64,000 bases of DNA from contig NC_133971.1 of the NCBI RefSeq assembly GCF_031877795.1, positions 15,416,325 to 15,480,324 of the forward strand, given 5' to 3'. The stretch comes from Strix aluco (Eukaryota > Chordata > Aves > Strigiformes > Strigidae). The position numbers were made by a program, and so were the translations under genes. A model generated the notes under the pieces. It was given only the letters and a program-made list of their open reading frames with translations, was not told the DNA's origin and did no database searches. Every line of letters begins with the position of its first letter. Positions within the stretch are counted from its first letter, which is position 1. Below, piece after piece: positions 34,101 to 49,100 of this stretch.

Positions 34101-37100
34101 TGAAATGTAAGTGCATTGATGATGGGGGTAGCAGTGAGATACACGTGTTCGTGCACTGAGTTGCTCAAGCATTGTTCAGGTATTACAGTTTCATGACAGG
34201 GAACTGGGAAGATGCTTTATTCAGTTTTGACTTTAGACTTTTCTATGTATTTCCTCGCTGAGAAGGATGAGACTTTACTATCCAGATGGCAAGGGCTTTC
34301 AGAAACTAGTGACAAAGCAATCATTAAATGAGTTAAATTATGTTGCTGGTCAGACTATAACTGGTCGTCTTCTCTGTGGCTCTGAGCCTTGCAGGATACT
34401 ATAGTTACCCTGATTTTCCTCACATCTCTGCTATATATCCTTTAAAACTATCAAGTTTGCTTTTTGGGTGGTATGTTTGTGTTTCAGATTGAAAAATTAA
34501 GGGTGACTGTAAAAGAAATAGATTATTTCTTATCTCATTTGCTCTTTAAACCACAGTATAGTGGTGGCATACATAGCCAAATGTTTTGAGTCTCTCTTGA
34601 AATAACAGTTGAATTCTATGTTGGTGTTGTGAATTGGCAATAAAATATAGTGTTACAATGGAAGAGGGTGGTAATACTGAATATCACCACAAGATGTCAT
34701 TCAAACAGTGTGTGGTGTAGAGTGAAACTCAGATTTCTTGATTTTGTGCTAGAGGAACATCCCAAAGCAACAGCAAAATAAACTCAAATTGCAACATGTA
34801 TTTAGTGCCATTTTAGCGTCCATGTTACATGGCTCTGAAATCAATTTACAGTTGCTCTTTAAGTGTTACACTTGTTTAGAGTTTGCTCAATAGCCTGAGC
34901 TAGAATAAGCCAATTTATTTTAAGGATTTTGCAGTGCCAGTAAACTGTAAAAAAACCTGATTTTAAAATTTATTTATTTATTTTTTAATTTGTGGGGATG
35001 GATACGGGACCTTCCATAGGGCTTCATTACTACTCAGGTGCCAAGACCAGAGATTGAGCTGCTCTGTCAAGTGTGGATTTTCTGCTTTAAACCTAGTAAC
35101 ATTTACAGTACTTCAAACTTCATATTGGAACATTTTGCTGTGCTGCAGGCAAAAAAAAAAATCTTAGTATGCTGTGGTTAAAAGTATGTCATCCAGACTG
35201 AAGTCTCCTAAAGACTTTGAACGCAAGAACAATGCAGTTGATACCATGTGACTGAAGGCGTACAGTGGATGGAGAACTTAAAACAAGAAGTGCATTATTA
35301 AAACTGTTGAATGCGACTTTTGTAACTTCTGTTCTTGTTCTATAATAGGTGGTTCCATAATATTAGAACTGGTGAAGCTTGCTTTCTCCCTTGTGGTGGA
35401 TTTGTTTGCCGTTTCCTGTATCTGATCTTGCAGTAACACAATGCTGTCCTTGTATATGAAGAGCCTCTGTCTTGCCACGAGTTTATTTGTTTAAAATTCC
35501 TTCCCCTTTCTTAGAGGTGATTAAAACAGTTCCCAGATTTTTAGGCGTACAGATGGCATGGCAAATCATAATTAAATTCTTATTTTATAAAACAACAGGC
35601 TGATAAACCTCCAGGAGTAAAGATTTTGTAGCTAAAGAATTATTGCTGCATTGCCAGCTGGGCTTCAGTTGCAGTTTTGATACTTATGATATTTTTTTGA
35701 TATTTTGATACTGCTTTTGATGAAGAAAGCCTCATGGGTGACTTCTTTCAGTAACTAGGTATATTAGAACTGTAGCAAATGCTGACAATTTATGGGTTTT
35801 GTCATATGGTGTTGCTAAAAAGAATAGGAGATATAATAAATTTATCAGGGTGGAGTAAATGTTCTCTTAACAGTTTTTCAGAATATGTAGGTGCAGTGGC
35901 AAATGATATGCCGTATTTTATGGATTAGTACTTTAGTGCAATTAAAGGTTTGTGATAGTTACTATGAGAAGACAAAGTAACAGAGGCCCAGATTTATCAC
36001 TGACATAGCTGGTTGAAACCTCAGTGACGTACAGTTTTGCATACCCTCTTTTGTTTTCTGCAAAAGTGGGTAATGTTGCTCAACAGTATCTGAAATCCTA
36101 GTCTTAATCTAAGCAAGATGCCAGTTTTAGTGAGTGCTAACAAGAGTATGGCATACTCAGAGTTGTTCTTTAGTTGCTGTTGGCCATAATCAGCATGGAG
36201 AGTAATGGTCAGGGTCCTTTCTGGCATAAAAAAATAAAGTTAGGCAATGAATTTGCATTCCTAACTTACACTCACTAGCTTTCAAGTTCTTATATTGAGG
36301 AATAGAAGCCTGTGGTGGTAAAGATCCCAAAGGCATCTGAGTACTGATTCCTTAATATATTAGTAATTGTCTCATTGCCTTTTTTGGTAGATGCTATGCA
36401 AATAATAAAGATCGTATTTCATGACCTGTTCATGTTGTATATGGGTATAATATTTCTAATTATAGTCCATACCAGTGCTTTTAACTGGCAACTTTTTAGA
36501 ACAGTGGGACCATATTATATAGAAGTTAAGACACTAGATTACAGCTCAGGAACTCAGGCAAATCCTGTTACGCTCCTGGATATGGAAGGGGCAGACGGGT
36601 GGGAGTCTTTCTGGTTTTCCTTTTTCTCCCCTCAGAAAGTTGTTTCACTTCTTACTGTAGCGAAAATGGGCTCAGCAACAATGTATTTACTCTTACAAAG
36701 AATTTTGTATACCTACTGTTGGGACCATTACTGTCTTGCTTCATTCATATAGCTCCTTATTGTTTGTAAACTGTCAGATTAGTCTTCTTTAAACCTGGTT
36801 TTGCTGCTGAAGTAATAAAGCTTATTTTTCAGCCATCTGTAATATGTACCTTACTCTGTAAGGCTAGAATTACTCCAGAAGCTTTAGCAAGGAGAGGCAA
36901 AGATATTGATGCAGCTCAGAGGTTGCTTGCATTTTCCTGAGCTCCTGGCAGGTGGACATAAGTGATAAAGAAATTATTTGTCTAACATTGTATACTGAAG
37001 AACTGTCACTTCAGAATAATTAATGAGTATAGAAACATGAACAGCAGTGGGAGGCTTGCATTTATGCTTTCTGTTTTGAGGGATTTTACTTAAGGATTGA

Positions 37101-40100
37101 AATTCCCTTAAATCATCTTAATGCTTGGAAGCTTAAAATATTTTTGTATTATACAGAAAGACTGAAATGCATTTGTCTTTTCCATTGTTCATTGAGGCTG
37201 CTGATAAGAGTTGTTTTTGGAGGGAAATGACCTTTGAAATCTGCGTAGGATATTTGTTTCTAGAAGTTAAAACAGCAAGGGAGTGGGTATCCTGTTACTT
37301 AATATGATTTTCTTTTTTTTCTTAGTAGACCTCAGTCTCCTCAGGCAAACTTGGTTGAGTGCAGTCATCTCTTTTTTTTTTTTTTTTTTATACTGTACTT
37401 AAAAGAATGGAACAAAATTCTGCAATGCTGGGTAAAATAATTGAGGTGTCTTGCACTATTAAATCTGCTCTTAAAGGGCAAAACTTTGAGGTTACACTGC
37501 AACCATATTTAACTGTAGAAGAAAAAAGGCTTGCTGCTGCTGATCCATATGAATATATGGAGCAATACTTTACTCTGTAAGTATCTAATGCTTGCTAATC
37601 CTAGATTATAATTTGTTAGAAAAGATTACAAAAAATACATCAGTTCATGTAGCAATTAATTTCCAAATGGATTCGTCAAGAACTTGTGGGTTTTTTCTAT
37701 TTTGTTTTTTTTCTTCCTGCTGCTTTTCTCTTAGGAAAGCAAGGCTGGCTGTAACCAGGTCTTCATGTCTTAATCTCTCTCATTTATATCTTCTGGGTTA
37801 ACATTTCAAAATGTTTTAATTTGAAGTGTATGATAGAATATTTTCTATAAGCAGTTAGAAGTACATTTCATCATTAAATACTTCTTTCTTTTGTCTTCAC
37901 ATCTTAAATTCACCTTTTGTCTTTTTTCTTTGTATTTGTTACACTGGTAACTCATACTCATCCTGTGATTACTGCCTGCTTTTGTCATTCCCAACTTCTG
38001 GGAGGTAGTCTTCAGCATGTACTTGAATCTTGTGCTTTGTGACTTCCCGCGTTTTTGCTACTTGATCCTCAAGTTCAAATTATTGTTTTCTCATTTTCTA
38101 CTTTCTTACTTTCAGATTTTGTTGTCATATTCTTATTTTTTCATGGGGTTTTTTTTGTTAATTTTTTAATTTTGTAGATGTATTCCTAGACTTGAATCTT
38201 AAGCAGTTGCTACAATGTCTTATTCATGCAACACTTCTTGATTCTTTAGTCAGATACTAATTTTTTTGAAAAGTAGTTGCTTTGTTGGTTGTGCCAAGGA
38301 ACCAGAGCATCCTCCTACCAATTATATGAGAACTAGATGATCATAATTTACTAATATTATCCTGTACTTTAGCTTTTACTGATGTCTCTCTCAATTTGTG
38401 CATAATTATGTGAAATAGCAGTAGGAAACTAGAAGCAGGAGCATCAGACTAAAAGCAACTTTCTAAATCAAGTCCAGTCTTCTGCTATATAACTTTGGTA
38501 ACTGTGCCATATAGATGCTTTCACAAGCTAAGTTTAAAAGGTAAGGATTAAGACTTAAGCAGAAGGAATTAGAAGTCTTGGAAATTTCTGTATCCAACTA
38601 GAGCAAAGTCTCAGGCAGGGTGCTTCAAGCTGATCTAAAAGAACTGAGACTTAATATCCTGTGATATCATATGAGGAATAGGAGGACAGGAATGATCAGC
38701 AAAATGAGCTGTTTCTGTGGCCAAGAATGATGGGAATAAAGAGAGCTCACAAAAGTTAAATCAAGCTAGCCTTCCTAAAGAGTTAATTACAAGTGGAACT
38801 GTACAGAGAGATTAAAAGGTTAAAAAAGCAAATTATTGAATGTATTTTAAGTACAACCCTAAACCAACAAATATTTGATTTCTGATATCAAAAATAAGGA
38901 TATAGAGCTGAGGGGAAAATACGGAGTGGCTAAAAGGAGTGTGAGGATATAGAGGTGAACACTAGCATGCTTGAAGTGAAATTAGAAAACCAAAGAGCTT
39001 AATGTAGAGGGAGGTGTGACTTTATAGCAGGGAGTTTGGAGGAAGGCAGAAGGAAAAGATCTGTGAAATGGCAGCATTAGTTATTTTTAACAGATCTGTC
39101 AACTTGGAGTGGTGTTACAAGAAGGTCCACTGAATGTTACCACTGGCCATGGAGAAGGTGGCCATCTATAGACATATTAAACTGATCTCAATAGTATGCA
39201 AAACTACAGAACGAAGTTGAACAGGAAGTAAAATTCAAAGGACTGAAGTAAACAGCTAAATAAATGTAGCAATAGAAGACTGATGATACAGTTCTTTGAA
39301 CACTTCCAGGAGTAACTGAAAAAAAAAAAAAAATCAAAACCTTTGAGTGTGATGCAGAAAAAAATGAGTTCCCAGTGATATTTAGGAAATGGTGCTGAAG
39401 CAGTCAATGAAATTGAATGCTTCTACTTTTTTTGTTTTAAAGATAACACTTAAATATTAAGCTGTCAAGTGAAGCCAGTATTTACAACAGACCATCTGTA
39501 TTAGATTGCTTCCGTAGTTCAGGAAATAGTTGGTTTCAAAAAAGGAGTTAGACTTCAGCTGGAAGTTCCATGTAGGTATCTGCATCCTGAATTTTGCATG
39601 TTTTTCTTCTGGCTTGTTAGGAAAAAAAGGGTTTTTTTCCCCTTGGTTGTGGTTCTTAGTTTTGTGGTTGTATACTGAAGTGTGTGGGCAATGTGGATTT
39701 CTGATGGATGGGATGCTGTGCTGGACGTGAAAATATGAGGAAAATCTCTGTTAGAGTGTCTCTATGCCTTGCAAGTAGGAAAAATGCTATTTAAAGGTTT
39801 ATGAAGGAATGGATGACAATGTTTTGTCTCACTGTAACTAATTCTGGCTTTGACTTAAACCTCTTTTTCCTCCCCATCTGAAATTCTGAAGGCAGTGATA
39901 AATCAGAATATATCTATCTCTCTCTCTATATATATATATATTTCACATTCACTTTTTAAATCCTCTGTGGATGTATCGGGTCTGGCTGAGACGGAGTTAA
40001 TTTTCCCCGTGGCAGCCCTCATAGTGCTTTGCTTTGTATTGGTAGCTAGAAGGGTGTTAATAGACACTAGTTTTGGCCACTGCTGAGCAGTGCTCACACA

Positions 40101-43100
40101 ATATCAAGACTGTCTCTCCAACATTCCCCATGCCTCAGGTCTTCAGCTTTCCAGCCAAAGTTCACATAACAGCAGTTGCATGGACTTGTTTTATTGTTGT
40201 TATCTGATAGCTTCTTTTAATAAACACTCCATTATACTAGGCCAGCATGTTAACAAATACAATTTAAAAGTGGGCAAGAAGGAGCAGTGCTTCACCTTAA
40301 GTTGCTGAACTGATGCCAGAATATAAAAATGGTATTCTAGTTTTATTTTTCACTTTTTCTAATGGATGCTTTACTGTGTTTTTACCATAGAAATGAAGAC
40401 CTAAAACAAATGTTGGAAAGCAGTAAAGATTCTGCAAAGCTGGATGCTATGAAAAGGATTGTTGGGGTATGTGAATTTTATTTATTAGATGTGAATTCTG
40501 GTTTTGCTTTACAGATCCTGTACCAAGACAGCATTTGAATCTAAGTGGTGTTTAAAAACTGCTGTAAAGTCTTTAATTTGGAATTTTGTGTAGAAATTGT
40601 TACATCAAAATATATACAGTCATATACTTTTAAAATATTTATGTAACAGTGCCAATGTGCCTGTAAATAACTATTTTCAGTAGGGAGGTGAGATTTTAAA
40701 TATGAAATGGTTCCTTCAGAGAAACTTCAATTGCTGTGTTAATTCAGCATAAATTTGCAGGAGTAAAATGACAAATTGCATTTACTATATTTACTTTTTT
40801 AGATTGTATAAGGATTTTTTTAATTGAGCATGCTGCATATATATTTGACTATTTCAGGGGAACTGTGTACCCACAGAGGTGATTAAATAGTGTTTAACAC
40901 TGTTGTGTGTGTAAACTCCGTAAACTAAACATCATGAAGTTGGTAAAGCCCCTTTATTTCTTCTTAAAAGTATTAGAAGATATTCTGGTTTGACCCCAGA
41001 GGGCAACTGAGCACCACGCAGCCATTCCCTCACCCCTTCCCCCCCAGTGTTGGGAAGGAGAAAATGAATCAAAAGGCTCAGGAATGAAGGTAAGGACAGA
41101 AAGGGGTGGCTGCCCCATTATGGTCACAGGTAAAAGACAGGCTCGCTAGGGGAAGAAAACAAGAACATCACTTTAGTTCAAACACTAAGAAAACCAAACT
41201 GAACAGACAGAATGGGACAGTGACAAGTAATATCATATCATAAAACACCTCCTCCTACCCCTCCCTTCTTCCCAGGCTCAGCTTTGTTCCCGATATCTCT
41301 ACCTCCTCCTCCAGCAGCACAGGGGCAGGGGATGGGGGGTGCAGTCAGTCTGACATTTCTTCCTGAAAGGGGGGTGTGGGCAAGCACTCTTCTGCATTCT
41401 TCCTCCTACTCCACGTGGTGTCCCTCTCACAGGAGACAGTCCTCCACAAACTCTCCCCACTGTGAGTCCTCCCCACGGGATGCATTCTTCTCAAGATGCT
41501 CTGGTGTGGGTCACCTCCACGTGTGCAGTCCTCCCAGCGCCGAACTGCAACAGCGGGGGCTGCTTCTTCCCACAGAGTCCGGGGTCCTCCACAGGCCTCA
41601 GGCAAATCTCTGGTTCTTCAGTGACCTCCATGGGTGGCAGAGAGTGTGGCCTTGCCCTCTCACCACAGGATACAGGGGGGTTCTCTGCTCTGGCACATCT
41701 CCCCCTCTTCCTCCACCTTCCTTCCATTGACCTCAGTGTTTGCATCTGTGTCCTTCATGTATATGGAGGAATTAGAAACTATTAGATTGGGTCAGCTTTA
41801 TATTTTAAACCAATGCTTTACTAAACTGATTTTTTTTTTTCATTTTTTTTCCTACAAACAATGCTCTTATTATGAATGAGCGTGCAATGAGCAAATGCAC
41901 TCAAATACCTGCTGCTGCTACATATTCGAAGCAGTTCTTAACAACTGTTTCTTTAATTTCCTAGAAGTATAATACCATGAAGCTGGAGACATTTAGTTAG
42001 CACCGATTGCTGTGGTCCTTGATGGTCTTAGGCTGAGGTGATCAGGCTCAACAGCTCCTTAGCAAGGGAAGGCAGAAGTGCATTGAGCACATTCTTTCTT
42101 TTGCTCCTCCATTTCCCAATTCCAGATTTTTGTCCTTTTATAAGTTCCCAGTCCTTGGTTGCTGTCCCTGTTCTAAGCCCTGGAAGAGCACTACTTTTCC
42201 AGATGTCACCAGGCACCTTCTGTTTCTTGGATATTTTTCCCTTGCTCAACTGCTGCTTCTTTTCTTAAAGCAGAAGCAGCCTTCTAGCTTGTAAGGTTGA
42301 CCATTACTTGACCACAAGTGAGTTGTTTGAATTACTGGATCCTTGGTTTTCAGTCTCTTGCATATTTTCAAGGTATTTGCGGTTACCCTGTGTTTAAAAT
42401 GTATTTCATAACAAACACCTGATACCAACCTCCGGTTCACATAATGAACTGCAACAATGAGCTTTACAGGCCAGGACTGGAACTTTGCTACAAGGTCTTA
42501 TTCTAGTTGTGCAGTGGTGATAATGTTCTTGCTTGGCACAAAGATGCTTTTATGTTACTAGTTGTGTGCTTACATTTAGGGAGTTCTTGGGGATGAGGTT
42601 TGTTTTCCAGAGATGAAAGGCTTCCTCTAGCCTTATTATTAAAGGAAAAAGGAACTTTGTTGTCAGAATATTGTTTAACGTGTCTCACTGGAATGCTCGT
42701 TTTCACTACTTTTAGGTAGGGGATTTTCCAACAGTTTTCTTATTCTTTTAGTAGACTTCAAGAGGCTGAACCTTCATTTGTCCATATAGGTGTAATGGAA
42801 AAGTACCAGGAGAACACTGCTTGTGGCTCCTTTTGCTGCTTCTTCCTCCTTTAAGGTGGTGTTTGAGTTGTCTGCTGGGGAGAAGGAGATTCATTACAAA
42901 TAACTAAATCTGTCTTGCAGAGAGTGACTTTTAATGTAATTTTAAGCATAGGAGTTTTGATCTTTCAACTCCTCCTCTTACATGAAGGTGTCTAAGCATA
43001 TCTTCAGCTAAAATACATATGTGTGATTTTAATGATTGATGATGCCTTTTTTTTTTTTTCAGCCAGTATGTTATTTTTCATGTTTCTTCTTTACATGCAT

Positions 43101-46100
43101 GCCATAAATAATTACAATCTTTGGAAGATTACAAGCAGCAGTGCTGGTTTAGAAGTAAATTCAAAGTGTATACAGAGCCAAATTTATTTTACTATATGCA
43201 TGAAAGCACAATAGCTGGTATTTCTTTTAAAATGTACACTGATATTACAATAACCACAATATTCTTGTTACCAGGTCTTGAAACCTGTTTGAACATGTTA
43301 TCTGGGAAAAAAGTCTCAGTGGAATTTCACTCCTGAAGATTTCAGAGCAGAAATTTAGGAACCAAATTCACATGCCTGATTTCCCACAGAGAATTATATC
43401 CATGTCTGAGTGTCTCTCATTAAAAAAACCAGTTTAATACACCCTGACATTACATAGCACTTATTGTAGAATAAAAGTTTCTGTCTTTGCAGGAATGCCA
43501 GGTATATAAGCCAAAACAAATAGGCACAGCAACAAAAATGACATGATAGACCTTAGTCTTGGAAAGAACCACTATTTTCTTTCAGATTAATGATCTGTGG
43601 GCTAAGGAGGATTTACGCTAATCATTATGATTTAATGAGTCAAAATACACTCTTTTAAAAGACCCTAAATACATATTTACATGGTACGCTTGAGCTATTA
43701 TGGTTGATCAGTTAAATAATGCAAGTAATGCATAGAGTCATACCATTACAACCTATCAGGGAAGTCTAAGGTTCATCCCTATTTTTGAATTACATAACTT
43801 CTGTTGCATCAAGATGAGATGATTGATAACGTTTTATTCTGTGATACTTCTCTGCAGTGCATTTTGCTACTAAGTTCTACTTGATTCTGGTTGTTCTGAA
43901 TCTGCCATTTATGGAAGACAGCCCCTGTCCCCAGTCCTGACAACAGGGGTTTAATTTAGATTCTTAGTTAAAACCTCTTGAAAATCATACAGTGTGCTTG
44001 CTTCTTAGTTTGTCGCTTCCTGTGCTTTATTATAGCTGCAAGAGATAGTTTACGATGTTAAATTGGCTAAGTTGAAATGTCATGCTGGACAGCTGCTCCT
44101 AAACCCTTTTGAAAGGCTCACTCAGTATTAATTTGAACTACAACTACCTTCTTTCTTCTTCTAGCATCTTTGTTCTAACCTCAGAACATGGTTTTGCATT
44201 TTCTTGCTTTTGTTGCATAAGATCCTAGTTCTTTATGCCTTTAATATGTTTTATCAATGAAATACACAAACAGACCTGTGAGTTAAGAATATGGAGTTTA
44301 ATCAGCTGTATAATGTTGGGTAATGGTGGGAATATGAGATGGTTATGAACAGCAGTAACAGCAGTCACAAAACTCATGTTCCTCTGTTGGATTCCTGCAT
44401 ATTTGCTTGTCTTAATGAGTTCTTGTCCTTTCTGATTAGCTTGATGTTTCACTGACTGGATTCTGCCCTTGACCATAGCTGGGGGTGCTCTGAGTCTGTA
44501 TTCAGCAGCACTGTAACTTGATATAACATGTTCATTGAGTGCACCCTCAGCAAGTATGCCAACGACACCAAGCTGTGTGGTGCGGTCGACACGCTGGAGG
44601 GAAGGGATGGCATCCAGAGGGACCTGGACAGGCTTGAGAGGTGGGCCTGTGCAAACCTCATGAAGTTCAACAAGGCCAAGTGCAAGGACCTGCACATGGA
44701 TTGAGGCAATCCCAAGCACAAATACAGGCTGGTTGATGAGTGGATCGAGAGCAGCCCTGCAGAGAAGGACTTGGGGGTGTTAGTGGATGGACAACTGACT
44801 ATGAGCCAACAATGTGCACTCACAGCCCAGAAAGCCAGCTGCATCCTGGGCTGCATCAAGAGAAGTGTGGCCAGCAGGTCGAGGGAGGTGACTCTCTCCC
44901 TCTAGTCTGGTCTCATGAGACCCCACCTGGAGTACTGTGTCCAGCTCTGTGGCCCCCAACATAAGAAAGACATGGACCTGCTTGAGTAGGTCCAGGGGAG
45001 GCCACAAGGATGATCAGGGGACTGGAGCACCTCCCCTATGAGGACAGGCTGAGAGAGTTGGGATTGTTCAGCGTGGCAAAGAGAAGGCTGCGGCAAGACA
45101 TTATAGCAGCCTTCCAGCACTGATTAGGGGCCTGCAGGAAAGATGGGGTTGGGACTCTTTATCAGGGAGTGTAGTGATGGGATTACACATAATGGTTTTA
45201 AACTGAAAGAGGGTAGATTTAGATTAGATATTAGGAATAAATTCTTTCCTTTGAGGGTGGTGAGACCCTGGAAGAGGTTGTCCAGAAAAGTTGTGGATGC
45301 CCCTTCCCTGGAAGTGTTCAAGGCCAGGTTGGACGGGGCTTTGAGCAACCTGGTCTAGTGGAAGGTGTCCCTGCCCATGGCAGGGGGTTGGAACTAGATG
45401 ATCCCTTCCAACTCAAACCATTCTATGATTCATGAAATTCCAGGGTTTGCAGCTTGGACGTGAAGAACTGGCAGACATTCTGTGGGAATTAGATCTGAGA
45501 AATAAGATAATTGTGCAGCTCTAGTGTATACTGAAGTATTTTATTCTTACTAATATACTTCTTGTTTCTTATAAATAACTAAATGTTACTGTAAGTGTAA
45601 TTTACAAATAGCTAATAAAATGTTTCTTATAAATAAATTCTTCATTAATTGTTCATACAAGGATGGAAGCTAAACTGGGGTTTTGTTGTTTGTGCTCTTT
45701 ATTGAGACAATTTTATTGCTTACTATATGCCATAGTTTCAGATTTCTCTGAGATCAAATAGGAAAACTTTCGTCCTTTTTAAAAATAAAATCACACTGGG
45801 TTGACTGATCTTGCTTTTACCTTGTTTTTTTGTTCTGTATAAACACTTTAAAACCTTGTGTGTTTAACTTGCTGTGGAAACAACTTTGCTTTATTTTTAA
45901 GGTACTATGTTGGGTTTTGTTTTTATTTCTCCTTAGTTCTGTTGCATAGCAAGATTGTTCCAGGGAAAAGGAACAGGACTTTAACTTGTGTAACTTTTCC
46001 TGATTTTTTTTGTCATTGCTTTTTTGTTTTGATTTTTTTTTTTTTTTTTGATTACAGCTCCTGAAAGGTAATTCTGTAAAGCGTTTCAGGTTACTGAGAT

Positions 46101-49100
46101 AATTGTTATAAGTAATTTTTAAAGCAGAAGAAATGATTTGCAGTCTCACGTGGTAAATTCCAGTTCATTGATTCCACCCCCCAAACTTGTAACCAGCTAG
46201 CACTCAGGAGTTTAGTTGTGTAAATAGTATCCTGTAAAGTCTAATAGTTAACCTCATTTTCCTCATACAGTGTAACAGTTAATCTCATTTATCCTCAACT
46301 TCATAGAAATCAGGTTTGAAATACAGATTTGGAATAAATGCCTATCTCTTTTTAAAAAAACCCAAAGAACCAAAAAAACCCAACCAAAAAACCCCACTCT
46401 AATATTATTACATTACTAAAATTTCTCCCCCCCACCCCCCCGCTTTTTTTTTTTTCAGATGATTGCGAAGGGGAAAAATGCTTCTGAGCTGTTTCCTGCT
46501 GTTGTGAAGAATGTTGCGAGTAAAAATATTGAGGTATTCCTATAGCTCATTAAGCATACTGTTATGGAAGATATGTTTATGACAGTTTAATTGTATCTGA
46601 CTTTGGGATAAAACATAAAATCTCTAGTATTTTTTTTAATAAAATTACTTGGAGTTTAATTTCAATGACAGCATTGTAGTAGTAGTTTAATGTGTAAATA
46701 AAGGAAACCTGCTGGGTGATTTGGAGAGAGGAATAATAACTATTTACATTTTAAAAAATTGATTGATTAGAGAAAGTTTGTGGAAGTGTGTGGTGGTAAT
46801 TCTGAGAAAAGGTACTATAGTCTGTTTTGAGGTGTGGTGCTGCTTGCAAAGACTGAGTATGGGTTGTGCTACGTTGTATTTGAAAACTTGTATTGCAGAT
46901 CAAGGCTGAAGTAAGGGTTGGATAAAAAAGTTTTCACCATTCCAATCATGTAGTATATTTATAAAAGAAATCTCTCAGTGTTAGGATTGCAGTGTGAGAT
47001 CACTTTAACTCAGTTAAACAAGTCTTTGTATGAATTCATTGTTAGACAAAATGTGATATTACTAATGGAGTGTATTTAAAATAATTTTTTATTTCACAAT
47101 ACTTAAACGTTGGTTCTTTTGATAATTTAGTTGAGAGAATTTGTTTAATGCTTTGTTAATGTGAATGTCTGTAATTCCAGAAGATTACAGAAAAGTAGCT
47201 TTCAAATCTCAGAGTCTTTTGGAGAAATGTGACTATTTAGGGGGAGGATAGATAGGTCACATCTTGAGCAGAGAAGAAATTTTTGCTAATATGCAGTGTA
47301 ATCTCAAATTTTTGGGTTATTTTTGTTTTGCAAGGCGTGGAGACTTTAGAGCAAAGTCATACATGCATTTTAGGAATAAGACCTTCTTAATTTATTTTGT
47401 ATGAAGAATTATGAAAGGAGTATATGAGGGGGCAGACAAGAATATTATAAACTTCCTATAAAAGCAGCTGATCAAGAACCTGAGTCAGAATAATCTGTGA
47501 TAGGAGTTAATTTCTTGAGACAATTTGCTTGACTAAATTTATTCAACTTTCACTAAACTGTGTGACTTAATTAAAAGACAACATGTTTAATAATTGTTTT
47601 CAGGATTTCCATAGATAAAAACAATAGCAGAAATATAAGTTTTCTTTTCAGGCTGTTCACCATCCATGTTATTTTAGCAGCATATGTGTCAGCTCTTGCC
47701 CCAATTTTGGGTGTTGGACACACAAACTATCATGCTTCTGTATCTTTTTTTTCTTTTTTCTCATAAGAAAGCAAGCAAAAAACCCCATCTTGGACTAGTG
47801 AAAAATCAAATTTCCAGGAAGTTAAAAAAATGGAGATTGTGTTCAACTATGATGAGTTTAAATCCACAGGCTTACTGTGTGCCTTGAGGTAATCTAAAGC
47901 AGCACCTGCATTAGAAAGTTGTACAACCAGAGGTTTTATAAAGAAAATATTGCTTTAATGCTCACTACCAGTACTGTACATATGCTCTGAGCTCCAGTGC
48001 AGAGATGTCAGAGTTATATTTCACTTGAAAAATGAGATTTGGATGAAAGTAACATCTGTAAGTTTGTCGTTCCAGACCACGTAGTGACCAATAAGCATCA
48101 GTTTGAGGAAAGCAGAGCAAACATGCAATGATACTAGTTACTTCCTACTGTACAGGATCATAATTTTGGAAAAATGCTGGAGATTGTTGTTTGAAACACT
48201 GGGTTTTAAGAAGAGAAGTCAATTGAATGCATGCTCCAATTCTTCCCTCCTCACCTGGAAATATGTCCTTCAGCCTTTGTTATTAACAGCAACAAAAAGT
48301 TGCTTTTTCCCTGACTTATGACACCTGAATATTTTATTTCCTGCAATAATGACTTCAGCAAACTCCTGTGTCTCTCTAATGTGCTGCGATATATGTCTGT
48401 TTTCTTCCTTATTTTACGTGGATGGATAGTGATAGTCAAATTTGAGTCTAATTTTAGCTTTAGGTACTGCATTAACAATGTTTTTTTCCATTCTTTGAAA
48501 GAATGCATATATTTGGGTGAGGCCAAATACTGAGCTTTGGTAAGTCAAGGAGGCATAAGCGTGCAAAGCTGACAATGCAGTGTCTTTCAGAACGTACTGT
48601 ATTAAAATAATTTTAGAAATTGTAGCTGTACTTTTATTAATTGATGATAAAAGGAAATGTGGCAAGGAATCAGATGAGTTAAATGTTCTCTTCCTCTTTA
48701 ACTTCTGTTTGTAAGTTATGAGTACTCATAAGTCCAGTTTTGAATAGAGAGACCTTACATGAAAGAGGAGTCCCTTGAACAGTATTATTCATCTTGAGAG
48801 CTTATAACTGTTAGGGCTGGAACTGCTAGCCCAACAAAGGCAAGACTGCCCCAGCTCCAGGCTTTCAGCCCAACCAGTAGTGAGGCTGGGAGTGTATTCC
48901 TAGTAAGTATGTACATACACACATATACACACACCTGTGTCTATATACACACACACACAAGAAATACATACATACAGAGACAGCCACATAAATTGATGTA
49001 GGGTACTCACATGAACACAAACAGCACCAGCAGCTCGACAGTTCAAGGTGAAGGTCTGCTGGTGGGAATGTATGTATACATACATATATACAGGATGGAT

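Larger units (their letters stand above)
28110..40390 (+). other. AP3B1: AP3B1 intron 1 (12.3 kb)
   Basis: Donor GTAAGG at 28110, acceptor TTTTTACCATAG ending 40390. Mostly unique AT-rich sequence. It contains an A-run at about 28525, a long T-run at about 32560-32580, a CT/TA dinucleotide tract at about 39912-39942, an LTR fragment at its right end and one exon-like open block at 37407-37576. No RNA gene was recognised. Confidence 0.85.
40467..46458 (+). other. AP3B1: AP3B1 intron 2 (6.0 kb)
   Basis: Contains an ERV LTR (about 41 kb) and a CR1 (44.5-45.4 kb). The acceptor side is an unusual uninterrupted run of C and then T residues (about 46425-46455) ending in CAG. Confidence 0.9.

Noticed and set aside
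36375..36752. 125-codon open frame in AP3B1 intron 1
   Set aside because: The composition is hydrophobic and AT-driven, without splice context or recognisable motif; it is within the range expected by chance in 12 kb.
41284..41785. Overlapping frames of 84-148 codons on both strands at 41.3-41.8 kb
   Set aside because: They fall within an ERV LTR that is C/T-rich. There is no domain and no conservation evidence.
44537..45433. Possible host gene suggested by 136- and 164-codon minus-strand frames
   Set aside because: They are antisense shadows of a plus-strand CR1.
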